This document shows positions 50,401-63,338 of a DNA stretch of 64,000 bases, one piece after another. This stretch comes from Gymnogyps californianus (lineage: Eukaryota; Chordata; Aves; Accipitriformes; Cathartidae), in NCBI RefSeq assembly GCF_018139145.2, contig NC_059471.1, forward strand, positions 217,453,494 through 217,517,493, in the 5' to 3' direction. Both the position numbers and the translations under genes were made by a program. Every line of letters begins with the position of its first letter. Within the stretch, counting starts at the first letter, position 1. Below the pieces are notes generated by a model. It was not told the DNA's origin, searched no databases, and saw nothing but the letters and a program-made list of their open reading frames with translations.

Positions 50401-53400
50401 CTGTTTCAGGTTGGTCAGAGAGTCCTTTGTACCACTGATGGAGCTGAAAGAAAGGGTGATAGAGCATGTCAGAGACAGTACAGCATAACTAAAATACTGG
50501 ACTCAAAACCTGAATTTTCTGGTTGTCCCCAGCTCAGGGGACTTCTGGATTCCTTTTTGGATCCCAAGCACATTGATCCTGTTTCCCCATTTCATCCAGA
50601 GCTTTAGAGAATGGGCCCTAGAGGTGGCACAGGGTGATACTTGCCTTTTTCCAGCTGCAGGAAGGTGGGGTGGGAGGGAAGGTAGAGGAGAACTTGATAG
50701 CACAGATGTGCCACAGGTGACTATGCAAATCACGTATTGTTGATATAAGATGAAAAACAGGAGGCTATTTTTAACTTGCTTGTGAAGCTAGTGATAAATT
50801 ATGCATAGAGCTGCATGAATATTTAGCAGCGCATAGTTGAATGTGGATACATTAGACTTTCCTCTGTATTCCCTTTCTTTGAAAGAGACCATATCTGGTT
50901 TCCTGCTGTGGTGAATTCTGACTAAACTATTTGCACCTCTCGATACCAAAGTGCTGGCACAAGGCAATTTCCCTTTCCTCATCTGGTGTGGTCGTGAGGG
51001 CTCTCACCTTCTGCTCCACAGACGTTACAGGTGCCTAGAGTTGCAGTACTGGGAGCCATTTTTGTTAAACCGTCTCTACTCACTTTGTTGCGAGTTACTT
51101 CTCTTGATTATTTTTTTGTTTATTTTCAGTGCTGCAGCTTTTCTGTAGTTCTCCCAAACCTGTCTTGAGATACGCAGCTGTACGGACCCTTAATAAAGTG
51201 AGTACTTCCAAAACCTTCTAAACAAGCATAAATCTCTGAGCATCAGAGGAAGCCAGACTTCAGTGCCTAATGGTGTGTTACCTAAAGTAGAGCGACTGCT
51301 CTTGTGATTACTGTATTTGGAAATACTCCGTGCTGGAGAATTGGTTTTTCCATGCCAAACCTCGTGGTGTGACCGAAATCTTTTCTGCACTCAAGCTTTG
51401 TTTGCTCGTTTCTGGACCACAGGGCTATAACAAGCTGTAGTTGGATAACTTGTGAGCTTTCAGCTGTAAGGAAGCAGAGTCCCAGATATTTAATACTGTG
51501 AAAACTGTGAATAGGATGTGTGTGAAGGAAATAACATTCTGATTTCAAAGCTGCACGCCGCAACAGAAGCAGTTTGTGACTGTCAAACCCATGAACTGTA
51601 ACTTAGAGTTAGAGGCGTTCATTTGAAATACTGAAACAAAAGAACCTGAGCTTTGATTGCATCCTGCGAGCAGTCATATGATGTAGGCTTAGTTGCAATC
51701 CTTACAGAACAGAGCAGTACTTGGGGTGGGGGGGGAGGCTTTAATCATTGCCCCATCAAAAGCTTTGAATTGTAGGATGTTATTGCCCCCATATAATTTT
51801 GGACTCGCTTCCTTTACAGGTGGCCATGAAGCATCCGTCTGCAGTCACTGCCTGCAACCTGGACCTGGAAAACCTCATCACTGACTCCAACCGCAGTATC
51901 GCTACCCTCGCCATCACCACCCTGCTGAAGACAGGCAGTGAGAGCAGTGTAGACAGGCTCATGAAACAGATCTCTTCCTTCGTGTCAGAAATATCAGATG
52001 AGTTTAAGGTGTGGCATTGGAGGCCTCTGCTCTTTCCAGCTGCAGGTTTTTCTCCCATTCTTGTTTTTATGAAGCTTTTCCCATTTGTTAATCCTTCAGT
52101 GACTTAGTCTGATAGAGCAAAGCCAGCTTGAAATTTAGAAGGTGTAGTCCTCTGCTTTCCAACTTAAATATACTGTGTCATTTCCTCCCACCACTCCAAG
52201 AAAGGATAAATGTCACTTGGTGGATTCCTGGCTCCTGTATGGTATCCTGCAAAACCTTGTACTGCCTTCTGCTTGCCTCTTTGGAGAGGAAGAGGGATTT
52301 TAACTGTTTTGATTGAGTCTATATCACTTCAGTCTGATAGCTAGTTAGGAAACGGTGTGAACTGTTTCTACCTAATTTGTCAAGTTTAGTCACTATGACC
52401 TCAGGTAATAACTTGGTTAAGGATGGTAGTTCACTTGTACCCGTTCCTTTTACACCATGGAGTTGCCTTGAGGAGCATAGCATGTCTCTACAAAGTCAAT
52501 GTCCGCTAGTGTACAGTGGTCTTAAGTTCTTGTTTTTTATGAGAAAAGGAAGTAAGTATTAGGCAAGTTTAAAATTGCAAAGAGTTTTAATGACAGAATG
52601 TAACTAGTTAAGTTAGAATTCGGTCAGGATCATCACTGGGCAGGAGGAGGGAGGGGAGGCCGTTGAACTAATGTAGTCTGTCCTAAATACAGTCCCTCTA
52701 GCAGAGCCAGGTCTTGCAGCACCCTAGCACAGGTTATGCTGACAGTCCACCACCTGATTCTTATCCTTCTTGTACATGAATTTAATCTATCAAGGTGACA
52801 ACTTGAGATAGTGAGAAGCCTGTGTTTTTCATAGAAAAATAAATGCACATGACTAACGTCCTTCTCTGTTGTTTTGCAGGTAGTGGTAGTACAGGCTATC
52901 AGTGCTTTGTGTCAGAAATACCCTCGGAAACACAGCGTCATGATGACCTTCCTCTCCAATATGCTCAGGGATGATGTATGTGTGAAACTTTCTCTGTGTA
53001 GTTATTGACAGGTAGCTCTGATAGATAGTATGAAGGGTCTCTTCTGTCTTATGTCAGTGGGTACGCAGCAATGATGGGGCCTGACTGATTACCAAGACCT
53101 TGTTTATCTCGTGGGTCAGACCTGCTTGAAATGTGCTTACGAATTAGAGCTGGTACATCAAAAACTGATCTGAAGAGATGTTCAGATCGTGTGCCTTTGT
53201 GGGTCAGAGGGGACGGGGAAGACCCTGTTAGGTCATCCAGCACGCCTTCTCTTTTCTTTTTATGTACAAATGCTTGTTTTTCTCAATGGAAAGAAGTAAT
53301 TGAAGCGTGAGGGGAACCGAGCAGCACTGTGGTCTGAGCTCTGCCTGCTGGGTCAGCGTCCTTGATTTTCCTTTCCTAGGGTGGCTTTGAGTACAAGCGA

Positions 53401-56400
53401 GCCATTGTGGACTGTATAATCAGCATCATTGAGGAGAATCCTGAGAGTAAGGAATCGGGCTTGGCTCACCTCTGCGAGTTCATTGAAGACTGCGAACATA
53501 CCGTCCTAGCCACAAAGATCCTGCACCTGCTGGGGAAAGAGGGGCCGAGGACTCCATCCCCGTCCAAGTACATCCGCTTCATATTCAACAGGGTGGTGCT
53601 GGAGAACGAGGCTGTGAGGGCTGGTAAGTTCAGCTCACATGCTTGACGGTTTCATGTCTGACCTCTGCTAGAAATCTCGGGGCTGAAACTGGGTTCGGGG
53701 GTGGGAGGCAATGGTTGCTCCACAGGCGCTGTGAAGAGCTAGCTCTTCTATGCATCAGCTGTGAAGGTGATTTTTATCCTGCAGTGTGTTTAAACTCCTC
53801 ATACCATCTTAGCATCAGCACTTGGTCCTCCTGCTTCACAGAACATAAGCAATATATTAGCTTCTAGTCCCTTCTTTGAATGTCTCCTAGAAGTCGAGAC
53901 GTAGTACATGAGGAGGGGACGCTGCTAGTTCCCTGTTTAAGGTAATTGTCTGCTATAGATGATCATCTCTTTCTATGGAACTCTCTCCCACACAAGATAA
54001 GGATTCCTCCTTGGAAGCGTGTTGCGGACTGATACTTCCTTCCTGCAGAGCCTTTACAACAAACCCTGTAGAGGGTTCAGCCTATTTTCATACTTGGGAC
54101 TTGGCATTGGAGGGGTATCACCATCGGCTCGGTCTCCTGCGTGTTAGAAGAGGAAGTACTGCTGGGAGAGAGGAAGCAAAATGAGCTCACAAATACAGTA
54201 CGGTCCAGATTGCATTTGATTTTTGGTGACAGCTCTTTTGGTCACAGTTTCCTAATTGTGACCTGGGAGCACATGAAGAGCATCCCCCAGAGAGCGTACG
54301 CTGTCTAGAAACTTTGTCGCTGTAAAAATAAGGATTCTTTTTTAACCACTAAAGCCATAAAGCTTGTACTTCCTTATAGAGCTTTCTCTTCTTTCTACAC
54401 GTGGAATTTCTTCAACCTGATGCTGAGCTGAAATTAGATTAGTTTGGACAGGCAGCTCTAAGTGGTTGCTGAGGGGTTTCAGCTCCTTGCAAAGTCACTG
54501 GATGCAGTCTGGCCCTGGTCACCACTGGATGCATGTCACCCCTGTGTGTGAAGAACAGATTTAGCTGGGGGTGTGAGCCACAGCTAATGGCAGAGGGGCA
54601 ACAACTGGAGTGAGCCATGGAGCTTGAACTAACCTTATCTGATAGAGAGTTCTCTCGAACAGAGTTGCAAGGCTGTCAAGCTGATCTTGTTCTGTTATTC
54701 CGTGACATGAAACTATATCCATTTGAAAAGACAGAAATAGTTTAGTCTTTCCATAACACTAGAAGGTTTATGGTGTGGAAGTGAAAACCTGTGTAAATTG
54801 GAACTTCAGGACAACAGTACACACAGTGCTTTGAATCTGACGGTGAGAATGTGTTTGCATATACCTTGAGCACCTCTGACATCTCCCTGTTTTCTTCTCT
54901 AGCCGCTGTAAGTGCGCTAGCGAAGTTTGGTGCCCAGAATGAGAATCTTCTTCCAAGCATCTTGGTGCTTTTGCAGAGGTGAGTGGGTATGGCTGTGCGT
55001 GTCCTGAGCTTGTTGGTGACACTGGGCGGTCTGGCTCCACAGAAGAAGCAAGGTCAGACCGGGTCAGAACTTGCACTGGGGTTATCACAACATACCAGTT
55101 GAGGAGTTGGGAGATGGCTGTCTTCCATCCTTCCTTCCTGGCTGGAGGGAGCATAGCACTGCTGGACATAAGCAAATTAAAGATGTGATTAGTTGTGAAA
55201 ACATCTAATAGTAATCTGGTCTGAGAACGTTCCTCAGTCGGTATTAAATCTACAGTGCTTTAGTATATGTGTACATTTTTTGCATCCCTTGAAGCAAGAA
55301 AATATATTTCCATGTTACTCAGACAACGTTTGTGTATGGCTGAGTAGTGATCTCGGGTGTTCCCATTTCACAGGTTCGTATCTCTTGTTAAGATCATTCA
55401 GCCTCCTTAAATTATCTGTACCATAAATGTCATGTTCTTCCTTTGTATAGCACTGTAGCGTAAGCCTATGCCATGTCTGACTCTGTGGTGAGAGGAATAA
55501 TTCAAATTATGAAGTGCTTCAGGCAGAAGGCAAGCTTAGTGTAGGTGCAAGTGAATTACAACTGCAAGAAGTGACTTGAGCAATGTGGGGAGGGAGGGAA
55601 GTTGCCAGGAGGGAGAGAGAATCTCTCTTTATAAACCGCCTGCTGTAATTGAAAAACTAGGTGAATACTTGAGCACACAGCCATTTTTTCAGTCTGAAAT
55701 AGAAAGCAGCTTTAACATGTTTATTTTTGTAATCTATTTCTTCTGCTTTTGTTCTATGGTGAAAGAATGCTATTAAAAAAAAAAAGACAGTGCAACCACA
55801 TGGTGCCCATCAGAATTACTAGCCATAAAATGCAGGTGTATATTTTATAATCTAGCAAGTGTGCATGGTGTTAACAATTCACATGCACATCTCCTTTAAT
55901 CTTAGTTTTCTGATGTGACACTTGCCTATGAACTTCAAGTTAAACTTCAACTACTGTGTTGTATGAACGCTTTTTTTGCATAATTTGAAAATCTATTGAG
56001 GGAGCTCAGACCATCATTGCAGTATCAAGTCCAATCTTGTCAGTGCCATTTTTAGCTCAGCTCTTATGATGTCCTGAGCTGGCTGACTGCTGTCCTCTTG
56101 TTCCCCAAAACAGGTGCATGATGGACAGTGATGATGAAGTTCGGGACAGAGCAACGTTCTACTTGAATGTCCTCCAACAGAGACAGATAGCACTGAATGC
56201 TGCCTATATTTTTAACGGTCAGTGATAGAAGGGAAAGAAGTCTGAGCTGTTATTTCACATTCTGTATTATGAGTGGGCTTTGTTGCTGTAAAAGTAGTTT
56301 TCTGTAATGTAACTTGGGACAGAATAACTAGAAAGGACAGAACTGTGGGGTTTTTTCTGGCCCTAGTGTTTTCCTGTGAAGTACTTGTGCTAACTGAGAA

Positions 56401-59400
56401 TGGCAGATTTAGTAAAATACTGGAAGGATTGTCTAGGAAATGGAGCACGAGTATGGATTGGGCTTTTTTCATCATTGCCTCTTCCTTCACTTGGGACAAT
56501 TTTCTTAACGTTTGCTCCATCTTCTCCATTACAAAACGAGGATGACACATCTTGTTGCTAGGATTGGTTATAAAAATGTTTTATGGTCTGTAGTTGAAAC
56601 TTCATGCAAGCAGAATATTTAACATATTTAAGACTATTGCAAGAGGACTTGTCTTGAGTGAACTGTTTAGACTGCAGTACCCTCTGGAATGGCAACTTTC
56701 TGTGTCATCTTCAGAGCAGTTTTTTATTCTGTCCAGTATCTTGAAGTACTTAGTGTATGTGTTTTGTGTTTACTGAGAAATGAAAGTGCTTTTACCAGCT
56801 TTTTATTAGCCAAAGTCCAAACTGTATCTATCTAGCTGTGAACTCTAGATTCCTCACAAGAGTTTTTCTCTGCAGCCTGAACCAATGAACAGGCTACAGA
56901 GAAGAGCTCTTTAAATAATCTTCCTTGTTTTTATCTCAAGAGGGAGGTAACTGAGACACAGGTAAGTTTTTTTTTTTCAGACTGGCACCTTACTGCTTTT
57001 GGTGCAGTGGGCAATCCAAAATTCGCACTGTTCATTTGTGAACCCTATATCATAGTGCCTGTAGGCCTCTGACAGTACCTGCTATTAAAACTAAATTTTT
57101 CTGCCTGTGCTTCTGCTTTGCAGGGTTGACCGTCTCTGTTCCTGGGATGGAGAAAGCCCTGCACCAATACACACTGGAGCCTTCTGACAAACCTTTTGAT
57201 ATGAGAACAGTTCCACTGGCTACTGCACCAATCTTTGAACAGAAAGCAGGTAACACTCGGGCTTCATTTAAATAGGCGGTAGGCAAGGCTATAAGCATTC
57301 AGGTTGCCATCATGGTACTTGACGTCTGTAAACTGGCTGCCATCCTAGTAGGGTCACGCCAAGACCGGAGGCGGCTCAGCTGAATGCCAGACAGGTTACG
57401 GTGTCACTGGCTTTGCAGAAGCAAGCCTGCCGGATCTTCACAGATAAAGGAAGACAGTGCTTCTTCCAAAGCAACGTGGGTTGGCAAGAATGTCATTATT
57501 CGTTCTGCTCATCTTGGTATCAGAGAGGAGTTTGTACAAAATCAGAATTTATTAGTTCATAGATGTTTGAAAAAAGTACATTCCAGAAGCGCTTAGTCAC
57601 TTTACTGGCTTTCTTCCATGTTCTTGCACAATTCTTGCATTTTGACTTTGCGCAACTGTTTAAGAAAAGGTTTGGGTTTTTGGTTTTTTTTTCCCTTCTC
57701 CTCTTTCTTCCAGCTTCTTTGTTGGCTGTTCTGGACTAAAGTGTGGTTTCTTCATCATTACTCAAAACATCTCTCCTTACAATCCAATATTGCCTCATGG
57801 AAAAGATATTTCAGTGTGTGTGTGAGGAACCAGGCTGGCAATGGTTTGCAGCAGAACGTGTGAAACACAAGGAATTTTTAGTGGAGATATAACGGCATTT
57901 AAAACTCCTGCATGGTGTAGTTGACAGCACGATGTCTTTGCTTTTTTCTTCACAGAGATTGCCCTAGTGACCAGCAAGCCTGAGAAAGTTGCTCCTTCAC
58001 GTCAGGATATATTTCAAGGTATGAGAGAAGATCAGTGGGTCTCCAGTGCCTGAAGTGTTGGGAGGATTGCCACAGGTCAGACGGGAGCAATGAACGAGCC
58101 TGTCACTAAGTGTCTGTCATCTTCTTTTCCTTTCTGTGCAGAACAACTGGCAGCCATTCCAGAGTTTAAGAGCTTGGGTCCGTTATTCAAGTCTTCGGAA
58201 CCAGTGCAGCTCACAGAAGCAGAAACAGAGTATTTTGTTCGTTGTATTAAACACGTGTTCACAAAGCACATCGTTTTCCAGGTAAGAGAAGTTACATGCT
58301 TTTGCCAGGGTGCAATAGGAGTTGGCAGTTAATGATGCCTGGGTGTAGCATAAACAGTGTTGTTGCTGTGCCCTGGAGAGGACGCTTCTCTTTTAAGGGA
58401 GTTGTGAGCTAGAGTTAAGAGAGTGTGTGCTGCTTGCCTCAACGATCAAAAAAGGAGGGGGTTATGATCCCATCTGTTAAAGAATTCTAGTAAAATTGGA
58501 GAGAAAAGCTGTTTAGTGAGAACGGCAGGCTTGATCAAAGATGCGGGATGTCTGCTGTATGCCGTGGAGTATTATAGCTGATTTGGGGAAAAATTCTTGA
58601 TTAGAAATGTTTCTTCTATCTTCAAGTCCTTCTCAATTTATTCTTCTGCAGTTTGATTGCACAAACACGTTAAATGATCAGCTGTTAGAGAGAGTCACTG
58701 TGCAGATGGAGCCGTCAGACGCTTATGACGTGATCTGTTGCATCCCAGCGCCCAGCCTGCCTTACAACCAGCCGGGCATGTGTTACACCCTTGTCCAGAT
58801 TCCCCAGGATGACCCCACTGCAGGTACCCATTGGGAGGGAGTAGTTCTGCATGACAAATCCCTCAAATGAAGTTTTTGGAAAACACATAATAAAATGTTT
58901 AGGGTGTGGGATTTGGCGAGTGCATGCTGAGATTCTAGCACTGTTTCTTCCTCCTGTGTCACATGTGCTGGTTTTTCTGTAGAACCTGTGTTTGTGCAAA
59001 ATAGTATACACACTTTTTACAAAACAGTATACGCACTGTTTAAATAATCGGTGATATTGGATGATTAAAAATGGGATGTTAAAGAGGATTGGAGAGCATG
59101 CAGGTAATACAGGAAACTGAATTTACTACTTTGAATCAGTGAAAGGAGCACATTTGAAAACATGGATGTTTGTTGGTAGTATTCACGAACAGAGTCAGTA
59201 AAAGGAAAGTGCAAATAGAAAAAAAAATATTAGTAGTTTGGGCCTCTACATATTTGACTAATGCCATTTTTCCTCTCTTTAGAGAATTAGAAACAACTGT
59301 GAAATGCAGGAATGAGAGATTTTCTTGGGCATAAAACTTCCCTTTCTTACTTTTATTATTCACACTTAAAAGAAACTCCGTTGGATTTGCAGTTGGTTTA

Positions 59401-62400
59401 ACATGACTCAGCTCATCAGCGGGGTGGATTTCTTGGTTATTGCTTTAATACCAGGGAAGATTAGAACTAGTCTGAATTCCCTGAACTGTGGTTTTGGATC
59501 ATAATCCACTTGTCAGAAACCCTTGTAGAGTTTCTCCTGGTAGCTAATGCTGACTGGATCTCACTGCAGCACTCTGCGAGTCAGTGGGCCTGTGCTTGTT
59601 ACACTATGGCCCTGACATACTCCTCTTCTGAGATCCTTCTTAGGCCTTCATCTTAAAGTCTGGGGGAAGTTTTATATGAAGTTGAAAAATGCTCTGACCA
59701 CGGCCATGTCTGTGTCATCTGGGGCAAAGCTAATGTCCATGCCTTCTGATCTCTTTTTGGGAAGCAAGGGCTCAAGCAGAAGAAACCACCACTAACCTAC
59801 ACAGGCTTTTTCTCTCCTCCCCAGTTGCTTGTACTTTCAGTTGCACAATGAAGTTCACTGTTCGAGACTGTGACCCAAACACAGGCGTGCCAGAAGAAGA
59901 TGGCTATGACGATGAATATGTGGTAAGTTCAGGACTTGTGGGATTTTTTTTGCCTTGTCACTAATTCTAAATACACGTGGCCATTGGGCTGACAGTTTCC
60001 TTTCAGATCTGAAGCCAGTAGGAGAGAATGGCAGGCCTGCCTGAAACACCATTTCCAAAATGCTGTAGCTTGTGACTTCAGATCCTTCCCCAAAACCTTG
60101 CTTCTGCCAAAAGTTAGTTTAGCTTTAGTGCCCTGTGGAGATAGGATTTGTTGGGACAGACAGGAAGGAAGGAATAACTTCCATTGTCTGTTTTCAGGAC
60201 TGTGGCCCAATCTCTCTCCACCCTAAGCGTTTGCACTTCTGTTTATTGCGTTCATGTTATCAGTCACTGACATACAAGTCAGATCTCGGGAAAGTGCCTG
60301 TCTCTTGGGCTTGGAGGAAGTAAAGGCTCCTTCTGGATTCTGAGAAAGGGCTAGAATGGGCTTTGACTCACACAGTGATTGCCCTGTTTTCTGCTCTCCT
60401 TTAGTCTCACAGATGTTTTTGTGTAAATGTTTTTAAGCTTTACAGATGACCACCACAAATACTATTCTTGTTCTCTGTTTTTTAGATGCTGTTATTATAT
60501 GCTTCTCCTGAAATTAAAGCCAGGCATGCCAGAGTTGTCTTGGCAAAATGCTGCTGTCTCTCTTTGTCTTTCTTTCCCTTTGTAAGAGTAGGATCATTTC
60601 TGTAACTGGCAGCTGAAAATCTCCCTTGCTTTTCTGTCAGTTGGAAGATTTGGAGGTGACCGTGTCTGATCATATTCAGAAGGTTTTAAAGCCTAACTTT
60701 GCAGCTGCGTGGGAAGAAGTGGGAGATGACTTTGAGAAAGAAGAAACCTTTGCACTTAGTTCGATTAAAACCCTTGACGGTGAGATGATCTCTCCTCGTT
60801 TATTGGTGACCCACACAGTAATCCTGGTAAATCTGCCATGCTGGGGGTATATTTAGTGTAGTAGTAGTAGAATTTGGTGCCTTCCAACGTGACATTATGT
60901 CCCAGCAACAAGGCTTTGTGTTGCAATGTTGGGATTATAGTGAGTGGAAGTTTGGCAGTGCTCTCCTGCTTGAGGCTGGCTGAAGGGAGGGGTGCGTTCC
61001 TAGGCTGTTAAGACAGCAGAAGGGACAGGGTAGGGTAGGTGGGGTGGTGGGGCTGCAACCAAGATAATAAATGGAAATGGCTAAGCCACATGGGTGCTTA
61101 GAGAATGTTCTTTAATTGCAAAGTAGTTCTCACAGAAAGCTTGGCACTGACCTGGAGGTAATTTTCTTCTTCAATCTCTGAATGCAGAAGCTGTCAATAA
61201 CATCATCAAGTTCTTGGGCATGCAGCCCTGTGAGAGATCAGATAAAGTGCCAGAGAACAAAAATTCTCACACGCTCTACTTAGCTGGTAAGTATTCATGC
61301 TATTGAACTTGACGTTTCCATGTCCCCACAGATTTTTGCTAAATGAAGGGAAATGGGTTAGGAGATTCTGCTCTTATTTCGAGAGCTTTTTCTCTGTAGA
61401 AAGCTGAAGTGAACTAGCGAGTTGAATGCAGCTGGTGCTAACTGGGAGCCCGCTGTCGTGGGTGTACTCAGGCTAGGCTCTGTATCTCTCGGAATGGAGG
61501 TATTCTACCTGTGGGAACGGTAGTGAATCCTTTTGAATGAAGAACTTCCAGAGCAGACACCTAACTAAATTCCTTGCCTGAGGTTATCTCAGAAGGGGGT
61601 TCCTAGGACCATCTTGTTTTCAAGTTCCTGTCACTAAAGACACATCCTGAATTGGCCTGCAGTACCCACAACTTCTTGTTTGGTGACTGTGGTCCAGGCT
61701 TACAGTTTTGTGCAATCCCTGGAAGTGAAGTGCTCTACAAAACTTCGTTGCAGTTATTAAAACAAAGCTGCAATGAACGTGACAGAAGGCTTGGATCCCG
61801 ATTTATTTCAGAGGCAGAATTGGTAACTCCAGGTCTGTCTGCGTAGTGATGTTGAAGTGGGACTGGAGATGGCTCGTCCTGCAGTCTGAATTGCCTCCAG
61901 GAGCGCCACTTCCAAGCCCTCTAGTATAAGCGTAGGACTATTCCTCAGCAGCAAGGGCACTGAGCCAATGGACTGTGCCTTCACAGCAGAATTATAATAT
62001 GTGTTGCCTTCTCAAACTGGAAGTGAGCTTCAGCTACCCACTTTCTGGTTTCTACCTATTTAAATCAGCCCTCCAGCAGCACTTTCTGGCTCTGTTTAAT
62101 TAGGACAGTATCTGTTCTCTTCAGTCTTGGCCTCAAGAGCTTAGGGGGTTTGGGGTTTGGGGTTTTTTTTTTTTTTCTGTCATTTCCCCCCTCTCTGCAA
62201 CTGGCCGTAGACTGAATCTGTCTCGCACTCACCACGTTGTTGGCTCCTGGGTTAGAACTCGATCACTGAGCCTCTCTTACAGTAATCTCTCAAATGTTGC
62301 TTTGTCCCCAGGTGTATACAGAGGCGGCTGTGATGTGCTGGTAAGGTCCAGGCTTGCACTAGGAGATGGCGTGACCATGCAGGTGACTGTTAGGAGCAAG

Positions 62401-62442
62401 GAAGAAACGCCCGTAGATGTCATCCTGGCTTCTGTAGGCTGA
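38474..62442 (+). CDS. COPG2: Coatomer subunit gamma-2, complete (24 coding exons)
   Basis: Gamma-COP is part of the cytosolic COPI coat that buds Golgi-to-ER and intra-Golgi vesicles. It binds Arf1, cargo tails and ArfGAP. Exons: 38474-38510, 39993-40045, 40800-40880, 42353-42424, 44604-44683, 45519-45594, 46030-46122, 47271-47357, 49409-49566, 50276-50409, 51130-51197, 51820-52008, 52880-52975, 53380-53623, 54903-54978, 56114-56217, 57124-57249, 57956-58018, 58142-58281, 58652-58823, 59825-59922, 60641-60779, 61188-61286, 62312-62442. They sum to 2616 nt, 871 aa, which is the human COPG2 length as I recall it. Residues 1 to about 540 form the adaptin-like HEAT solenoid (from [12 protein letters not shown]). 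A linker follows, then the appendage from about 600 to the end (EEAVNN-type block near 800; end VDVILASVG). [19 protein letters not shown] and [17 protein letters not shown] residues favour COPG2 over COPG1. All junctions are GT-AG and in phase; no damage was seen. Confidence 0.98.
38626..38714. repeat. 27-bp tandem repeat in COPG2 intron 1
   Basis: Two perfect 27-bp copies starting CGGCCGCTGAGGTGAGGG and a third, degenerate one. Each contains GAGGTGAGG, a good match to a 5' splice site. Confidence 0.92.
41076..41704 (-). mobile_element. Solo LTR of an avian endogenous retrovirus
   Basis: A 629-bp LTR in COPG2 intron 3, antisense to the gene. Its ends are TG...CA (TGTCGTGGTTTAACC at the left; CCGAAACCAGGACA at the right). 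A TATATA box (about 41435) and an A-rich variable segment lie inside. A 5-bp target duplication GGTGT flanks it at 41071-41075 and 41705-41709. It is the same family as the LTR at 47609-48193. No internal region remains. Confidence 0.93.
43441..43549. repeat. 16-bp tandem repeat, about 6.8 copies
   Basis: Nearly perfect copies of AGGGTGTTCTCTTTGG. The array ends exactly where recognisable CR1 sequence begins. Confidence 0.95.
43550..44476 (+). mobile_element. CR1 LINE, 5'-truncated, COPG2 intron 4
   Basis: The fragment holds the C-terminal part of the CR1 reverse transcriptase, starting near [11 protein letters not shown]. The catalytic motif reads FAGDAKL instead of FADDTKL. The frame shifts near 43800 and again near 44080. 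It ends with TTCCAACCTAAATGATTCTA and ATTCTATG-type repeats at 44456-44476. It is sense relative to COPG2 and inactive. It is very similar to the fragment at 16720-17172. Confidence 0.95.
47609..48193 (+). mobile_element. 5' LTR of a partial endogenous provirus
   Basis: A 585-bp LTR in COPG2 intron 8, sense to the gene. It starts TGTCCTGGTTTCGG and ends AAACCACGACA. A TATATAAAC box lies at 47880 and ATTAAA at about 48063. It is followed directly by a primer-binding site and leader. No matching 3' LTR lies before exon 9 at 49409, so the provirus is truncated. Confidence 0.93.
48202..48219 (+). other. Retroviral primer-binding site, tRNA-Lys1,2 type
   Basis: The 18-mer TGGCGCCCAACGTGGGGC lies 8 nt after the LTR end. 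It is the known PBS for tRNA-Lys(1,2). This fits a class II (ERVK-like) element, although the solo LTR of the same family shows a 5-bp target duplication. Confidence 0.92.
48220..48700 (+). mobile_element. Proviral leader with a hydrophobic ORF (48303-48650)
   Basis: Sequence behind the PBS contains an uninterrupted frame of 115 codons, 48303-48650. The product is hydrophobic, with two or three stretches able to span a membrane (about residues 4-40 and 45-75), and has a polar end rich in Asn, Ser and Asp. It does not look like a gag matrix protein. The right end of the proviral sequence is not sharp; I place it near 48700. I do not recognise a protein family. Confidence 0.5.
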
Positions 62443-62752
62443 GTGTTACAGCACATCGACTGTGGTGGAAACCTCCTTTGCAAGCACCGGTTGGGTATTT
62501 GCCGGATATCAAGCAGCCTGTCTGTCCTTCTGCATGTAGTTTTTATTCCTCGATTTGGTAAATATTTTGTATGATGTTACAGTAGTGGCAATAGTGGCTG
62601 GCTGGTACTGAGCCTTTCCCCTGTCCCTTCCCTCGTTGTCCCTTACACGTTCCCGTCTAACTTATTGCATCTCTGGCCACTTGCAGTAGAGCAGGGAAGA
62701 TAAAAGATGCAGGTGGTAAGAAAATGGAATCAGAATTTTGTCAAAACTGATT

Positions 62753-62758
62753 TTTATT
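62753..62758 (-). terminator. Polyadenylation signal for the right-edge minus-strand gene
   Basis: AATAAA on the - strand, about 580 nt past the stop of the terminal exon at 63339-63494. It is only 13 bp from the COPG2 signal on the other strand. Confidence 0.5.
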
Positions 62759-62765
62759 AACAGAA

Positions 62766-62771
62766 AATAAA
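62766..62771 (+). terminator. COPG2: COPG2 polyadenylation signal
   Basis: AATAAA 324 nt past the COPG2 stop. A second AATAAA lies at 62812-62817. Confidence 0.7.
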
Positions 62772-63338
62772 CACTGGTCCAAGTAGTGGAATTCATATGA
62801 ATTACTGTTAATAAAATAGAAATTTCTTGTTCTAATTCTGTCTGCTTTAGTACAGAAAAAGTAGCCCATAATGGCTGTTTACTCAGCAGAAGCCCCTTAT
62901 TCCTAAAGGGATGCTATTAAATTTCAAACATAAGCAGTTAAAAACCACACAAAACCTGCAGAGTCTGCCAACCTGCAAATTTACAATATCTTGATGATTG
63001 TCTCCTCTGTTCCACACAGAAAATCAATGTACAGAGAGAGAGATTAAACTTCACCTATCAAGGCATATTCAATTCTCTGAGCCTTATGTCAGATAATACC
63101 AAACAACAGTGCGGCCTTTTCCTGGGCTCAAAGATGTGAAACATCCTGTATCAAAAGTTGGGAAGAGAGGGGGAAGGAGGGACCTTGCGGTGACTTCCTT
63201 GTGAGGGAAGTTCTGCGTCTCTCTGCTGATGAACTGGTGTATCTTTAGTTACCAAGTCAGGGTGAGGAAGGAAGGAATACTGTTTTAATGCTAATTTAAC
63301 CACCTGTCCCAGATCCCTGTGGCTGGAATAGCTATTGC

